A stretch of 64,000 bases of DNA, taken from the NCBI GenBank assembly GCA_946699065.1, contig CAMPDV010000368.1:124001-188000 (forward strand), read 5' to 3'. Position 1 is the stretch's first letter; each line of letters begins with the position of its first letter. The DNA is from Loxodes magnus. Its lineage: Eukaryota > Ciliophora > Karyorelictea > Loxodida > Loxodidae. The notes beneath the pieces are model-generated. The model was not told where the DNA came from, did not search any database, and worked only from the letters and a program-made list of their open reading frames with translations. Positions 52,855-64,000 of the stretch are shown piece by piece. The translations under genes and the position numbers were made by a program.

Positions 52855-54804
52855 TCGAGTAAAGAAAGCTTTGCACTTCAGGAATATTTATGGTTTGTTA
52901 TTATAATATTATATTTAATTTAAAAAAGCTGCCTTTTGATTTAATAGCATTATCAGTTACTTAAATAAAATTATTAATGATACTATTAATTTATCTAGTA
53001 CCTCATTGCTAAAATTGCTTATACTTGCATATAGTTTAAATTATTAAGAAATTTCATTAGTTAAATATTAATAGCATTGATTATATATTAACCCTAAAAG
53101 CTTATAATAGTTATGCTAAATAAACAGGAAAAAGGAGAATTATTAGAATATTCTAAATAGAAATATATCTTTCTAGTTTACTTCTTATTAGCTATATTAG
53201 CTTTATCTATACTTTTAATAGCTAGTGTCTATAGGTACTAAAGTATGGTCTTTATCTTATTTCTTTCATACAATTTTTGGTAAAGGTTAATTTAAGACTA
53301 TTAGATTAAACTAATCTAGCTTAATAAATCTTAAGCTTATTATTAAATTGAAGTTTATAATTAAATCAGATTACTTCTAATATGCTTAATACCTTAGTTA
53401 CATATAGGCTAGATATAACTTTTAGAATGTTCTTGGTTATTATTATTTTATGTGTCTTAACTTTAATTTGATTAATTATAAGTATAAGTACAAAAATAGT
53501 ACCTTTTATGCAAACTATTATAAAGAAACCTTAGAATCAAAGAGAAATTATCAAAGATAAGTAAATCAAAATATGACTGATAAATGTAATGCTTATGTAG
53601 CTTAAGCAATACAAAATTGAAATCCAGCATTTGAACTACTAAAAATTGGAAATAGTAATAAAGCTCTTGGAAAAGGAAGCGAAATTAGAAAATTAAAAGC
53701 TATCTACAAATAGATGTTTAAAATTACAATGATATGAGTAGTTCAAAGCTGCTCTGGAAAGAAGATTGAAACTTAGCTAGATTTTACTAAAGTTAATTTA
53801 AAAATAAAATCAATAACTAAGCAAGGCAAAGGGAAAGTTACTTATTTAATATTAATGAGCTAGATTTAAAAAATAGTAGAAGCTTAATAAAATTGTTGTC
53901 TCTCTTTGTAGTTATTGATAGAAAATTAAGCAAACAGGTATTATTAGTAAATTTTTATTAAGAGATTAATAATCTAAATCTTAGAAATCAAAATAACTTA
54001 TAAAATCTGAAATTTATTTTAGAATCTTACAGGCTTGATAAAGTTCTGAAAAATAAGAATATTGAAATGGAATTTTGAGCTTTAATAGAAGTTGAGCCCA
54101 GTTTTTATCGCTCAAATTTAAAGATCAAATTTATTCGGAAATTTAAAAATTTAAAGTGCTATGAATGTAGGATGTAAAGTAATTCGTGAAAAAAAACTTC
54201 ATTTGTGAAGAATTATTTTAGAGAAGGCAAAATTATATCTGGTTAAGGAATATATTATTTTGGGGCTAAAATTTAAACGCATGTTGTACTGAGTTAGCAT
54301 TAAACTAGATAAAAGAAATTGGCAATTCATTAGTAGAGAAGCCAAAAAGGTAAGAGAACGGAAAAAGAAAGCAAACATCAAAATATAGCAAAAATTAAGT
54401 AAAATATTCTTAAGAAAATAAAGCTGAGATAAAGTGCTCATAGCTAAAAGAAATTAAAACTTATCTTAAAGCAAAGGGATTAGAACTTATTAACTTCAGG
54501 AATAAAAAAAACCTTATAAAATTTTAAAAAGAACTATAAAATTAAAGTATAAGAAAAGAAAAAAGGTTCTTAAAATAAAATAAAATGGACAAGCTTTTAT
54601 AAGGATAATAGAAATTGAAGAAAAAAGTTTAGCATTTTTCACAATCAACTTAAGTGAAGAGAAAATAATTATTATTATCCAATAAAAAATAAGGCTCCAA
54701 CAAAGGAAACTTAGTCAGATCAAAATTATTAAAAAAATTATTGCTAAAGTAGAAATATATTCCAACTTCTAGATAAAAGGATATAATAATTATAATTTAT
54801 AATA
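52855..54804 (+). mobile_element. Family T repeat, copy 2 (3'-truncated)
   Basis: Near-identical direct copy of about 13404-15342. It abuts the end of the 48620-52850 repeat, so it appears to cut that repeat short. Its match to copy 1 stops at about 54804, before the conserved FWYLIYFYILGS block, so it is truncated at its 3' side. A short stretch around 54060-54110 differs by insertion and substitution. Confidence 0.7.
53113..54804 (+). pseudogene. Family T protein gene, frameshifted and truncated
   Basis: Starts at the ATG at 53113, matching the start at 13663, and keeps the hydrophobic N-terminus. Small insertions and deletions near 54060-54110 and 54195-54210 shift the frame relative to copy 1. 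The block GKIISGQGIYYFGAK is intact again afterwards. The C-terminal part is missing. It is probably a dead copy. Confidence 0.5.
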
Positions 54805-55899
54805 AGATAAAGACTAACTTTCTGATTCTATTTAACTAACTGTTTAAATAGTCAGTACATCACTCTCTAAAGGTATCTTCCTAACTCACCTAAACTAAGA
54901 ACTAGAAAAGTTATATACTGTCTAGTAAACATCCTAGGAATTATAATACTTTGGATTAACTTGAAGATAGTGGCTTTTCTAATAGATATAATTAAATTTT
55001 AATTCTTTAATTTTGAAAGCATAATAGTAGTTTAGTATAACTAAACTGTTTATAAAAGGATAGCTTTCTAAGCAGCTTATTTATCTTAAGTAGCTTTTTA
55101 TTAATCATTTCGGATCATTAAATTCATTCTTATATCAATAAGTTTGATACTAAAGATCTATTTCTTATCTTATAAAGAGAAAAATTAATAGATTATGAAT
55201 ATTTTGCTTCTAATTACTTAGTGGCTTAGAAGAATAATAAACTAAAAATAAAGCAGGAAAAAGAGGTAAATTTATTTAGTTTGCTAGAGTAGAAATAAAA
55301 TTTAAGCTAGAATACTTTTAAGAAATACATAGATTTTAATTTTCCTCTATATTTAGTACCAAAGATATTTAAACTAAAAATGATTAATTATAAAAGATAA
55401 CTCTAATAATTATTGTCTTAGACTATTAGCATTAAATAATAAACTTAAGAAAAATAATAAGGTGTTTTAATACAATTATGATGAGTATGAATTAAAATAA
55501 ACCTAAAAGTCAATTTAAAAATATCTAATAAATTAAGAAAGCAAAAGAAGAAATAGTGTGATTAAAGTAATCAAAATAAGAAGATATAAGTCTACTAGAA
55601 ATGAGAGATGAATCGTGTAGCCTTAAATTGTTAAAAGTAATTATACTGAAAAACTTCTAATTTAATAGCTGATTATGCAAATGTTGACAACTCTCTAATA
55701 ATCAATTTTTTTAATATTTATCTTAAATAAAAAGTTACAAAAATTGATAATAACTAAGAGATTATTGAGAAAATAGCTAAGCTTATGAAGCTTATTTTTC
55801 TATTCTCTTAAGTTATCCAATGCTTATTGCTTCTCCTAGTTTTTTAAACTAGTTTTTCTTTCTGATTCAAATACAAAGTTTATTTTTTATTCTTTGTTT

Positions 55900-56960
55900 G
55901 ATCTTATAAAAACTCCCCTTCTAAGTATAATTTTTATTTATATTTCACACTATGAAATGTTCTATAATTAGCAATCTTCTTCTGACTTTATTAAATTTGC
56001 ACTTCGTATTGATTTAAAAAATTAAGTTCTGTTCTTGCAAAACAAATTTTTCTTCTAATTAAGAATATTTTTTATTTTATTTTGTCTTAAGATTTCTGTT
56101 TGTACCCTTTCATCTCATAGGCTATTTTATGGATTGTTGTATTAGAACTTCTGATTAATATATCAAAGTAATTTCTTAGTTAACATTTAGTATCTGCAAT
56201 CAGAATCCTTAGTTATCAAGCAGCAAACTTAGTTTATATAATTTTTCTTTTACTTTCCTTAGATTTAGCTTCTCTTTCATCTTCTTTAGTCATCTATCTA
56301 TTATATAACTCTCTTCTTAATTCTTAAGAGTTCTTAGTAATCTCAAGATAATAAATCTTAACAATCCAAATAATTACTTAATGCCTCTAACTATGGTATT
56401 CATTTCTAACGAGGTTAGACTTTAAAGAGTTTACTATTCCAAATATATCCAAAGCTTGGTCTTAAGGCTTAAGTGAATAATACTCTTATTATATTAAACT
56501 GTAAGGCTAATAGTAGAGTAATCAGTCTAGCAAGATTGCTTGTTTTAAGTAAGCTAATTAGAATTTAGTAGTCTGAAAATTAGTCTATTAGATACCTCAG
56601 AATTTTGCTTGCTATATATCAATTTAGGTATTGGATTAACTTAAGATAAGATAACTCAATACTTTGGATAAGCCTATCTGCTTGATAGTTAGTTTTTAAG
56701 GATTGAGATAAATTTCTAAGTATTAAAAATTACTAAAATTGGATTTCAAACAATCTACATTTATGAATTCATAATCCAGCATGTTCATAATTAGCTCTAA
56801 TAATAGAAAACTTTTAATTAACCAAAACTTGATTTAATTAAATAACTTTAAAAAGCTAATTGCGCTATTAAGATTCCATTTTATGTGACCATTTATTATT
56901 CCTTCATTATTAGCAATATTTTTTCTGTTACTATTATAGAAGAGCAGCAAATCATTGAAT
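55900..56960 (-). CDS. LRR-like helical protein, unknown function
   Basis: A minus-strand frame is in register at 56857, 56755 and 56269. It begins with a hydrophobic stretch (ISFLKLFNQIKFWLIKSF), then FINVDCLKSNFSNFQYLEIY, NPQKLTIKQIGLSK: the spacing of Asn and Leu resembles ciliate-type leucine-rich repeats. Later parts are charged and helical (TKEDEREAKSKESKRK) with FDILIRSSNTTIHKIAYEMK. The inverted partner at 26990-27400 differs in this frame partly at silent positions (TGC/TGT, AAG/AAA, CTG/CTA, AAA/AAG), which supports coding. Start and stop are not fixed. The gene lies directly beside the 56970-57478 direct repeat. Confidence 0.4.
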
Positions 56961-56969
56961 GCAGATAGT

Positions 56970-57478
56970 AATTAAAGCTAAGTATTACTAAATTCTGTAA
57001 AGATAGAAATAAAAAAAAACAATATCATAGAAAAGGTTGGTATGTTCTGTGACTTCTAATCTTTGTCACATATTCTAAGCATAAAAATGTATTTAATATC
57101 GCTAGAATAACTTAATCTTTTACTTTAGTATTTTAAATATATAATAGAGAAACAAGATTGAACAATAGAATAATAAGCTGTAAATTTTGTCCAAGACTAA
57201 TAACTTTAAAATAAGAGATATTCTATCTAAGAACTTAATATGTCTTCATTGATTTTATACAAAGCAGAGACTAAGTCACTATAAAAGCAGCACCATTATA
57301 TTATTATAAAATCTTAAGAGTATATGTCTAAAATATTCTTCTTTGACAATTAAAGTAAAAAAGATAAAAAGATAAATTAATTTATTGATATTAATCATAT
57401 ATATTCTTTATAAATCCTATGATAGTGGAGTTATATTGCTATTACTTCTTTTATTTATAAATATATAATATAAAGCAT
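56970..57478 (+). repeat. 0.5-kb direct repeat, unit 2
   Basis: Second unit of the repeat at 42205-42715, in the same orientation. It begins right next to the 5' side of the LRR-like minus-strand gene. The two units end within a few bases of each other, at TATAATATAAAACATAAG / TATAATATAAAGCATAAG. Confidence 0.75.
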
Positions 57479-57479
57479 A

Positions 57480-58800
57480 AGACTAAGCTTAAGAATTTAA
57501 TGAGCTATTGAGTTTAAATTTTAATCTCTAAAATTAAACTAAAAATACTAAATAAGATTGCTATTAATACTTCCTTCTTAATTTGATGTAAATATTACAA
57601 GCATAGAGTATTAAATTAATTTACCTTAAAATTAAAAGCTGGATACGTAATTATGTATCTATAGCCTATTACTATCAAATTTATCAATATAAGGTAAATT
57701 GTGACTATTTGAATCTTATTGACATCTATAATATGAACTATATGCCTATTTGTACTTCTATGTAATCTACTTGGTGGAGGTAATTTATACAAGTAACAGT
57801 AAATTTATCATTTTTTAAGGCTAGAAAGATATAAAATTGCTAATGTTAAGTTTGTCATTTCCAGCTACATCAACTATATTACCACTAAAGTGGTGAAGCA
57901 TAGTTAAGTAAAAAGTATATTTCCTTAGAAGATAAATTAGATAGGGATAACTTAGTACTTCTAACATCTTGCTGACCCTTATAACTGGTACCTCACGAAA
58001 CGATATAAAAGAGTAAATGATGAAGTTATATGATTTTAACTGAGTATTGTGCATATAATAATATAAGAATTACTCCCATATGAAAGAGGCTTAAGAAGCT
58101 ATTCTAATATTAAAGCTTGCTTAAAGTCTGTTTATCTAAAAGATATATAACAGTATGGGTAGTGTGAACTTAAAAGCTAACTTAGAGCTGAAACAATTTT
58201 TACCAACAATTATTATCAATAAAGCTTTAAAATATAAAGCTGAGTTAAATTATAAGCTAAGGAAGTAAAGCAACATTCTGGAGCTCAATAATATAAATTT
58301 ATTATTAAAAGGTAAAGATAAAATAGCAATTGAAATAAAGTTTTCGTATTTACTCTAAAATTTGTAGAAATTTTAACTAAATTGATATTAAGCATATCTA
58401 ATCTGATTAATTAAATACTCTAAATTTTAGTGTAGGTCTATAAACTATTAATATTAATAGACCATTATTTTAAAGGCTATTTACTTTAATTAGTTCTTAA
58501 AAATAGAGTATTTTACTTTTTAATGGCTTAATCTTTTACCCTGATGAATACTTTTATTAACATTATATTTTTATAGTAAAGACCCTTTAATGGTGATACG
58601 TTAATTAATTATTATTATTATTTTGAATTATTTTAAGATAAAAATAAAAGAAGTCTATGTATTAAAATTAAACAGCAATAGATATTAAAAAATAACAGAC
58701 AGATTCAACAAAGGTATTTTTCTACTAAAAGCAAGAGAAAAAGCAATAACCGTCAAGTTTTAGCCACACTTATTCTTTTAATTAGCCTTCTTATTAATAG
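57480..58800. other. AT-rich stretch, nothing recognised
   Basis: A minus-strand frame at 57821-58054 is open even with ordinary stops, but it has no paralogue, motif or neighbour that would support it. Confidence 0.35.
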
Positions 58801-58891
58801 ACTTAAATGAAGCAGAAAAACCAATTGATACAGAAACAAACAACTTAATACAAAATTTTTTGGAAAACCTAGGATAAAATTGAAATCTGCT

Positions 58892-59590
58892 ATGCAAAAA
58901 ATAGTGCGTGCGTTCAATTTTGGAAAAGAGCAAGTAAACCTTCTTAAATTAGCAGTGATGGTTTCTAATATCCAAGGTGATTTATAGAAATCGAAAAATA
59001 TTAATGTAAACTCAAAAAAGATTGGAAAAAAGGAAAGGAACTGGAAAGAACGAATTATAATTAAGATCGGAAGATAAGAGTTATTAGGAATAACAAATTA
59101 AATAAAATTAGTAGCCAATTCGAAAGAATCTGAAATCAAAAAAACAAAAGCAAAATAAACTGACCCAGTAGTGAAAATGGATATCGAAATACAAAAGTAA
59201 AATGAAACTAAGACTCAGAAAAAAAAGTTTAAAAGCTTTCCTTTTATAAAAAAATCATAGACGTAAATATCAAAGCAGATTTAAAAATTATGGTAAAAGA
59301 TACTGAAATTTGTACTTGGTAAATAGCCTCAATATTTTAATGAATAACGAAGGGAGTCATTCACAAGATGGAAAGGAATAGCATAGATTCACTACTAATA
59401 TCAAGAAGATTAGTGAAGAAATAGGAAGAATCTGAGTTTTGAAACTGTAAAATAATGGAAGTCCCAAATTTTTACTAAGAAATAGGGAGCATGATAAAAT
59501 ATCTTTCATAAAAGAGATAAATTCTTAAAAGGAAATCATTCTTAAAATAATATCATAATATCAGAATTATATATCACTTAAAATGAAAGA
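58892..59590 (+). CDS. Possible Lys/Gln-rich basic protein, unrecognised
   Basis: The frame from the ATG at 58892 reads MQKIVRAFNFGKEQVNLLKL, then LAVMVSNIQGDLQKSKN, KERNWKERIIIKIGRQELLG and a long Lys/Gln/Thr-rich stretch (KMDIEIQKQNETKTQKKK). In-frame codons upstream (FFGKPRIKLKSA) suggest the start may be earlier. Purine-rich composition on this strand favours coding, but a second frame also looks plausible and there is no paralogue. It precedes the second giant gene, in the same orientation. Confidence 0.3.
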
Positions 59591-60050
59591 TTGAATATTC
59601 AAATTTTTATGAGATTAAGAAAATTTATGCTCTTCATTTTGTTGAAGCTATAAATCGAAGTTATTGGTAATATTTTGCTAACATTTATATTAGACAAAAT
59701 AAATTTTATTTAGTTAAGAGACAATTATTTAAATTATTAATTTAAATGGTTAAAGAAAATAGTTTATGACTAAATTTTACGTAAAGACTAAATTAGAAGT
59801 ATTTATGACTGAAGACAAACAAAGGAGAAAGGTAATTGGAATTAAATAAATTATGTTTAAATAATTTAAAATTTATTTTAGTTTGATGCATTAAATATTA
59901 TTTTATATTTCCTTAATTTTCTATTTTTATTTATTTTTCATATATAACTGAAAATAAATTATGAAATAAGCTTATTATAATAGCTTTAATTTTCAATAGA
60001 TGATAAATATAAGCATTTCTTCTGGAATTTTTTTTCTTTTAAAGTTTATT

Positions 60051-60073
60051 GTCGTTTAATGAAGTTTAACGAC
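60051..60073 (+). promoter_or_regulatory. GTCGTT/AACGAC hairpin upstream of GTPase-SecA gene 2
   Basis: A single 23-nt inverted repeat with a stem of six to seven base pairs, 43 bp before the ATG. It shares the GTCGTTTA half and the spacer word GAAGTTTA with the doubled element before gene 1, while most of the surrounding DNA differs. Conservation next to two diverged paralogues supports a regulatory role. Confidence 0.5.
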
Positions 60074-60116
60074 TAGAATTTCTTTTAAATTTTTGAAGAT
60101 AAAACTAATTCAAATA

Positions 60117-63100
60117 ATGTCTACCTAAGCTCCTCGGCTTTGGATTAACGGTAATATTACTCAAATACATTTGGCGAACTCAATTTCATGATCGTTCAAC
60201 AATTCAAGTTAATTCACTTTTCATTAATCTCATGAAAAAGAAACTCTTATAAAGGAAGTTGGGTTAGAAAAGAACTTACCAATGAGTGGTTAAACTTTGA
60301 ATGAATTACTAATTTAAAACTTGCAGGGCTTAGTGACTCCTTTGGACAAAAGATAAAATGGTATAAATGAAACTTATAAATCAAATACCGTTCAATGTAA
60401 TTCCAATTGATTCACAACTTTATTAAACTTACCATAAACTAAGGCTAAAATCATAAAGGTTAAACAATCCCAGAATAATATTCAAATTATTTAAATTACA
60501 GGCATTTAAACTGATACTATTAAAAATAAAATTCAATACAAGTAAAAAATTTTAACCTTAATGAAATAAAAAATATTAGGAGGAGGAGGGTAACAAGCCA
60601 AATAGAATGAGAATGATAAAACTAGTTATAAAAACATATAAAGATAAAAACTATAAATATAAAATATTTAATAAGACAAACAAAAACAAAATGATTAACA
60701 AGAAAAACAAAAACAAAATGATTAAAAAGAAAAAGAAATACAAAATGATTAACAAGAAAAACAAAAACAAAATGATTAAAAAGAAAAAGAAATAAAAAAT
60801 GATTAAAAAGAAAAAAAAATACAAAATGATTAAAAAGAAAAAGAAATACAAAATGATTAAAAAGAAAAAGAAATACAAAATGATTAAAAAGAAAAAGAAG
60901 TACAAAATGATTAACAAGAATTATTATAAAAGTGGTCTGCTTAAACCTAAATTAATAAGGTAACTGAATTAGCTATTCATACTAAAATATTAAAGCCTAT
61001 ACCCTTTATAATCTCTTAGATATTTTAAAATTACTTTAGTGAAAGCATCTTAAATTAGATGAAAGATAATGATTCAATGACTCTCTCCTCTTTTCGTGCT
61101 TATATGATAAACCATCTTCTTAAAAATGTAGATATAGCAGAAGAATAAAATACTGATTAGTAAGAATTATTAGAATTTTTGATTTCTGAAGACATAGAAA
61201 GTTTTTATATCGATGCAATTCAAGAAAACTTTCCAGGAAATTATTTAGAAATAAGAGCTATTGAAGATGTTTATAAATGTACCATTATAATAAAAACAGT
61301 GTGAGACAAATGAATCGACAGTCAAGGAGATGATAGCGATTTTAATACATAAGATATAATTAAGATACAAGAAATAAAACCTGGATATTTCGATATCTTG
61401 ACTGAAGAAATTTTAGAAAAGTAAAAAGATTAGAAGAATATTTCAGTATTTAGTGTAGTTTAAAAAGCAGTTCAAAATATGGAATAATTTAAATTAACTA
61501 AATTAGCTTTACTCTCAGAATCTGATATCAGATATGAAATAGCAAACTATATAAAAAAATAAAGCCAAAAAGAAATTTAGCTTTAATTGTATTTCTATTG
61601 AACTTAATACCCTAATTTATTTCCAACAACCATAAAAGATTAATTCAATTAATTTAAATAAAGCAAAATCAAATCTTTAAGCTAACAAGAATAATAAAAT
61701 GATACTTAGAGTTATACAGAAGAAGATATTAATAAACTTAAAGAATATATAGATTAGGGAAAGTTTAATGCTTAAAAAGCTAGTTAAAAAGATTTAGTTG
61801 TGCTGTTAGGAAATACTGGAGCAGGTAAAAGTACTTTTATTAACTATCTTCATGGATGTAAGTTTGAATAAAAGAAGATAAATTAGAAAAAAGTAGTTGA
61901 AATATCTTAAAAGGGAAAAGAATAAATTGCAGATGTGGGTCATGGAAGTGATTCAAAAACACTACTTCCTGAAGTGATAGAAAGCGAAAATTTTACTTTT
62001 TGTGATTGTCCAGGGTTTTTCGATACTAGAAGTGTACACATTGATATTGCCAATTCAGTAAATATAGTTTAAACTTTAATGAAAGCTAAAAGTGTTCGAA
62101 TAATTCTACTCATTAACTATTTCAGTCTTTTTACAGACCGTTAAAAAAGCATAAAGGAATTTACTGATTAAATAAAATCTTTATTTGGTTCAGCTGAGGC
62201 TGTAAAGCGATTTAAATCTTTAATTCTACTTGGTATTTCTTAAGTACCTTCTGGGTAAACAGAACTACCAATTGATAACAATTTAGAATCAATAAAAGAA
62301 GCTTTAAGAGAAACTGCTTTCCAATCAGGTAATGCTATACTTTAAGATCTCTTAAACTCCCTTTTTATTTTTAACATTTTTGATGAGAGTCTTCAAGGAG
62401 GACTTAGTAGAAATGAATTGATTGAAAAAATTTTAAATACGCAAAATATTCGGAATCACTAAAACATATTTATACCTCCTCTAAGCAGCGAAAGCTAGAA
62501 TTTTCTTCTACAAATAGCTAACTTATTTAGAGATAGAATAGATAAATGAATTAAAAAGTAAAAGTACAGTTTATTAAAAAAAGACTTAAGCTTACTAGAA
62601 TCTCTCCATGTCATTGGAATGAAAGAAATAAAAAAGTTATGGAAATAAAAGATTTAAGAAATTGAGGATAAAATAGAAGAAACTACAGATATGTTCTATG
62701 AATTTATTGAAAATAAATAATACTATAAAGCTAAGAGTTTTTGGCATTTTCTCAATGAACTATAAGAAGTATAAGTGCCTTCATTAAAGGAATTAATTAG
62801 TTAAAAATAGAAATAATTGAATACTTAATTGGATGAAGATTTATAAAATCAAATACTTAAAATCGAAAAGTAAGTTTAATGCGATGAGTTTGAAGATGCT
62901 GCTATTTCTATTTAAGCTCTTAAATATTTCGAATCAATTTTCTCAGAAATCTCTTTTGAAATAAAATAGAAAGTAGAGGAATTTTTAATTGAAGCAAAGT
63001 GCAAACAAGAAAAAGAAATAGTCTAATGAGATAATGAAAAAGATCCAGCAAAGATAGCTACTAATCTGATTAATCTTTAGATAATTGAAAAATGCAATTT

Positions 63101-64000
63101 TCTATAACTTTAATGTTTAGCAGGAGAATAAATGCAATCAATCGTTAATAAAAATGAAGAAAATCCAATTCTTCTGTCTACAGCAAGAATTCTAATAAAT
63201 CAAAATCAAAACTCTTTAGTTGAACGCTTTTTCTGCATTTCCATTCCTATAGATTATTGATAAGATTTCTAAATTAGTAGTATACTAAATAAATTTGGAG
63301 AAATTGTGGAGAAGAAACTGAAAGAAATTAATGAATCATATTAATAAGAGCAATTCGAGAAAGCAGATAAATTACTTTAATCAAGTAGAAACGTTCAAAA
63401 ATTCTTATATTAGGATATGTTCTTAGAAAATAAATTGATTGAACTTGATTAACTAAGAAAGTCTCTTATAGAGTAGTAAGAAGAAAAATGAGTAAATAGT
63501 GCGAAAAACATAAAAAAAATACTAAAGGATATTAAATAGCAATCAGAAAGTAATTAAGAAAGCTATTTTAATCAGTTATAATAATAAGTTGAAATGTGAG
63601 CAAAACAAAAAGAAATAAATTGATTAGTTTAAAATACTTAATTTAGTTAATAATTAGAATATTCACTAAATTGTATTTTTAACTTTTGTAATAAATTTTG
63701 CTAAGAGTAGAGCTTTAAACTCTTAGAATAATTAATTTAACTATTAAATTAGGTTCATTTTGAAGAATAATTAGCTTAAAAACTTTAATTTTAAGACAAA
63801 TTATAAAAAATTATAGATGAAATGATTAACCAATATTAAAAAATGTATTTAGATTTAGAAAAATAAGGACAGATAATCGAAAAATTAATAGCATAAGAAA
63901 AATTTCCTTAAGTTTTAGCAAATTTACAAATTATAGAAAAAAAATGAAAGTAGCATGAAGGTTAGGCAAAGTAATAAACTTGACAATGTTTATAAAAGAT
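60117..64000 (+). CDS. Giant GTPase-like / SecA-like protein (copy 2, cut by window end)
   Basis: Paralogue of the gene at 18707, in the same orientation. The frame runs from the ATG at 60117 to the window edge, so only about 1294 codons are seen and the SecA-like motor, if present, lies outside. The N-terminus begins MSTQAP, matching MNTQAS of copy 1. The GGGG stretch is present, followed by a 27-bp tandem repeat coding for a nine-residue unit. The P-loop GNTGAGKST (about 565-573) and DCPGF are conserved, and similarity continues through the helical region. Trp is TGA about 13 times and TGG about 4 times, many at positions that are also Trp in copy 1. Divergence is high at the protein level yet the frame is intact throughout, which argues for a working gene and not a recent duplicate. 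Upstream lies a hairpin like that of copy 1. Confidence 0.88.
60679..60915 (+). repeat. 27-bp in-frame tandem repeat, about 9 units
   Basis: ATGATT recurs exactly every 27 bp, at 60691, 60718, 60745, 60772, 60799, 60826, 60853, 60880 and 60907. In the gene frame each unit codes for nine residues, roughly NDQKEKEIQ, so length changes keep the frame. Copy 1 has only a short Glu/Lys/Gln linker at this place. It is a probable flexible or coiled-coil spacer between the N-terminal part and the GTPase-like domain. On the other strand it produces a spurious Phe/Ile/Leu-rich open frame. Confidence 0.85.

Noticed and set aside
60651..60917. Minus-strand 88-codon Phe/Ile/Leu-rich frame
   Set aside because: It is the complement of the 27-bp coding tandem repeat of the giant gene.
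1..64000. Tetrahymena-type code (TGA as the only stop) with all in-frame TGA being mutations
   Set aside because: TGA occurs at conserved Trp sites in two paralogues, swaps with TGG twice, and no other breaks accompany it.
1..64000. Reverse transcriptase (YADD/FADD) or DDE transposase core
   Set aside because: I looked for such motifs in the repeat families under the altered code and found none convincing; remote versions could be missed by eye.

Overview
The window is very AT-rich nuclear DNA from a ciliate. With the standard code it holds almost no gene. Once TAA and TAG are read as Gln and TGA is also read as Trp, long proteins appear. The clearest case is a pair of paralogous giant genes, 18707-25636 (complete) and 60117 to the window end (cut off). 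Their Trp positions align TGA with TGA at seven or more sites and TGA with TGG at two. A code with TAA/TAG = Gln and TGA = Trp is known from karyorelicteans (e.g. Loxodes, Parduczia) and from Condylostoma, so a ciliate of that kind is the best guess. The genus cannot be fixed from the sequence. The repeat load suggests a germline (micronuclear) or repeat-rich region; this is inference.

Main genes. Both giant proteins carry a P-loop GTPase-like domain and then a long charged, coiled-coil-rich region. The complete copy ends in a SecA-like helicase motor (Walker A, DEVD, GRG and GRTGRQ motifs). Both genes point the same way, start with a similar N-terminus, and have a GTCGTT/AACGAC hairpin just upstream (two tandem copies before gene 1, one before gene 2).

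The rest is mostly old mobile or repeated DNA. 1-5300 and 48620-52850 are diverged direct copies of one repeat. The first copy holds an inserted 0.87-kb Gag-like unit (1538-2405, minus), whose sister lies at 43601-44472. Family T, a membrane-anchored protein of unknown function, has copies at about 13320-15600 (+), 52855-54804 (+, truncated) and 30820-33235 (-). Family E, a coiled-coil protein, has an intact copy at 25985-26880 (-), a decayed copy at 28040-29280 (+) and a 3' remnant near 6005-6200 (-). An LRR-like gene at 55900-56960 (-) has a broken inverted partner at 26990-27400 (+). A 0.5-kb direct repeat links 42205-42715 and 56970-57478. GC-richer islands at 28.75-29.1, 29.5-29.95, 40.15-40.64 and 40.93-41.33 kb stand out, and a small hairpin motif is shared by two of them and both Gag units. 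A jelly-roll-like protein gene with two one-base frameshifts lies at 7709-8681 (-).

Limits. If all three stop codons can be sense, frame openness proves nothing. I therefore trusted recognised motifs and frame conservation between diverged copies, and marked single-copy frames as weak. I saw no convincing tRNA, rRNA, CRISPR array, reverse transcriptase or transposase catalytic motif. All alignments were made by eye.
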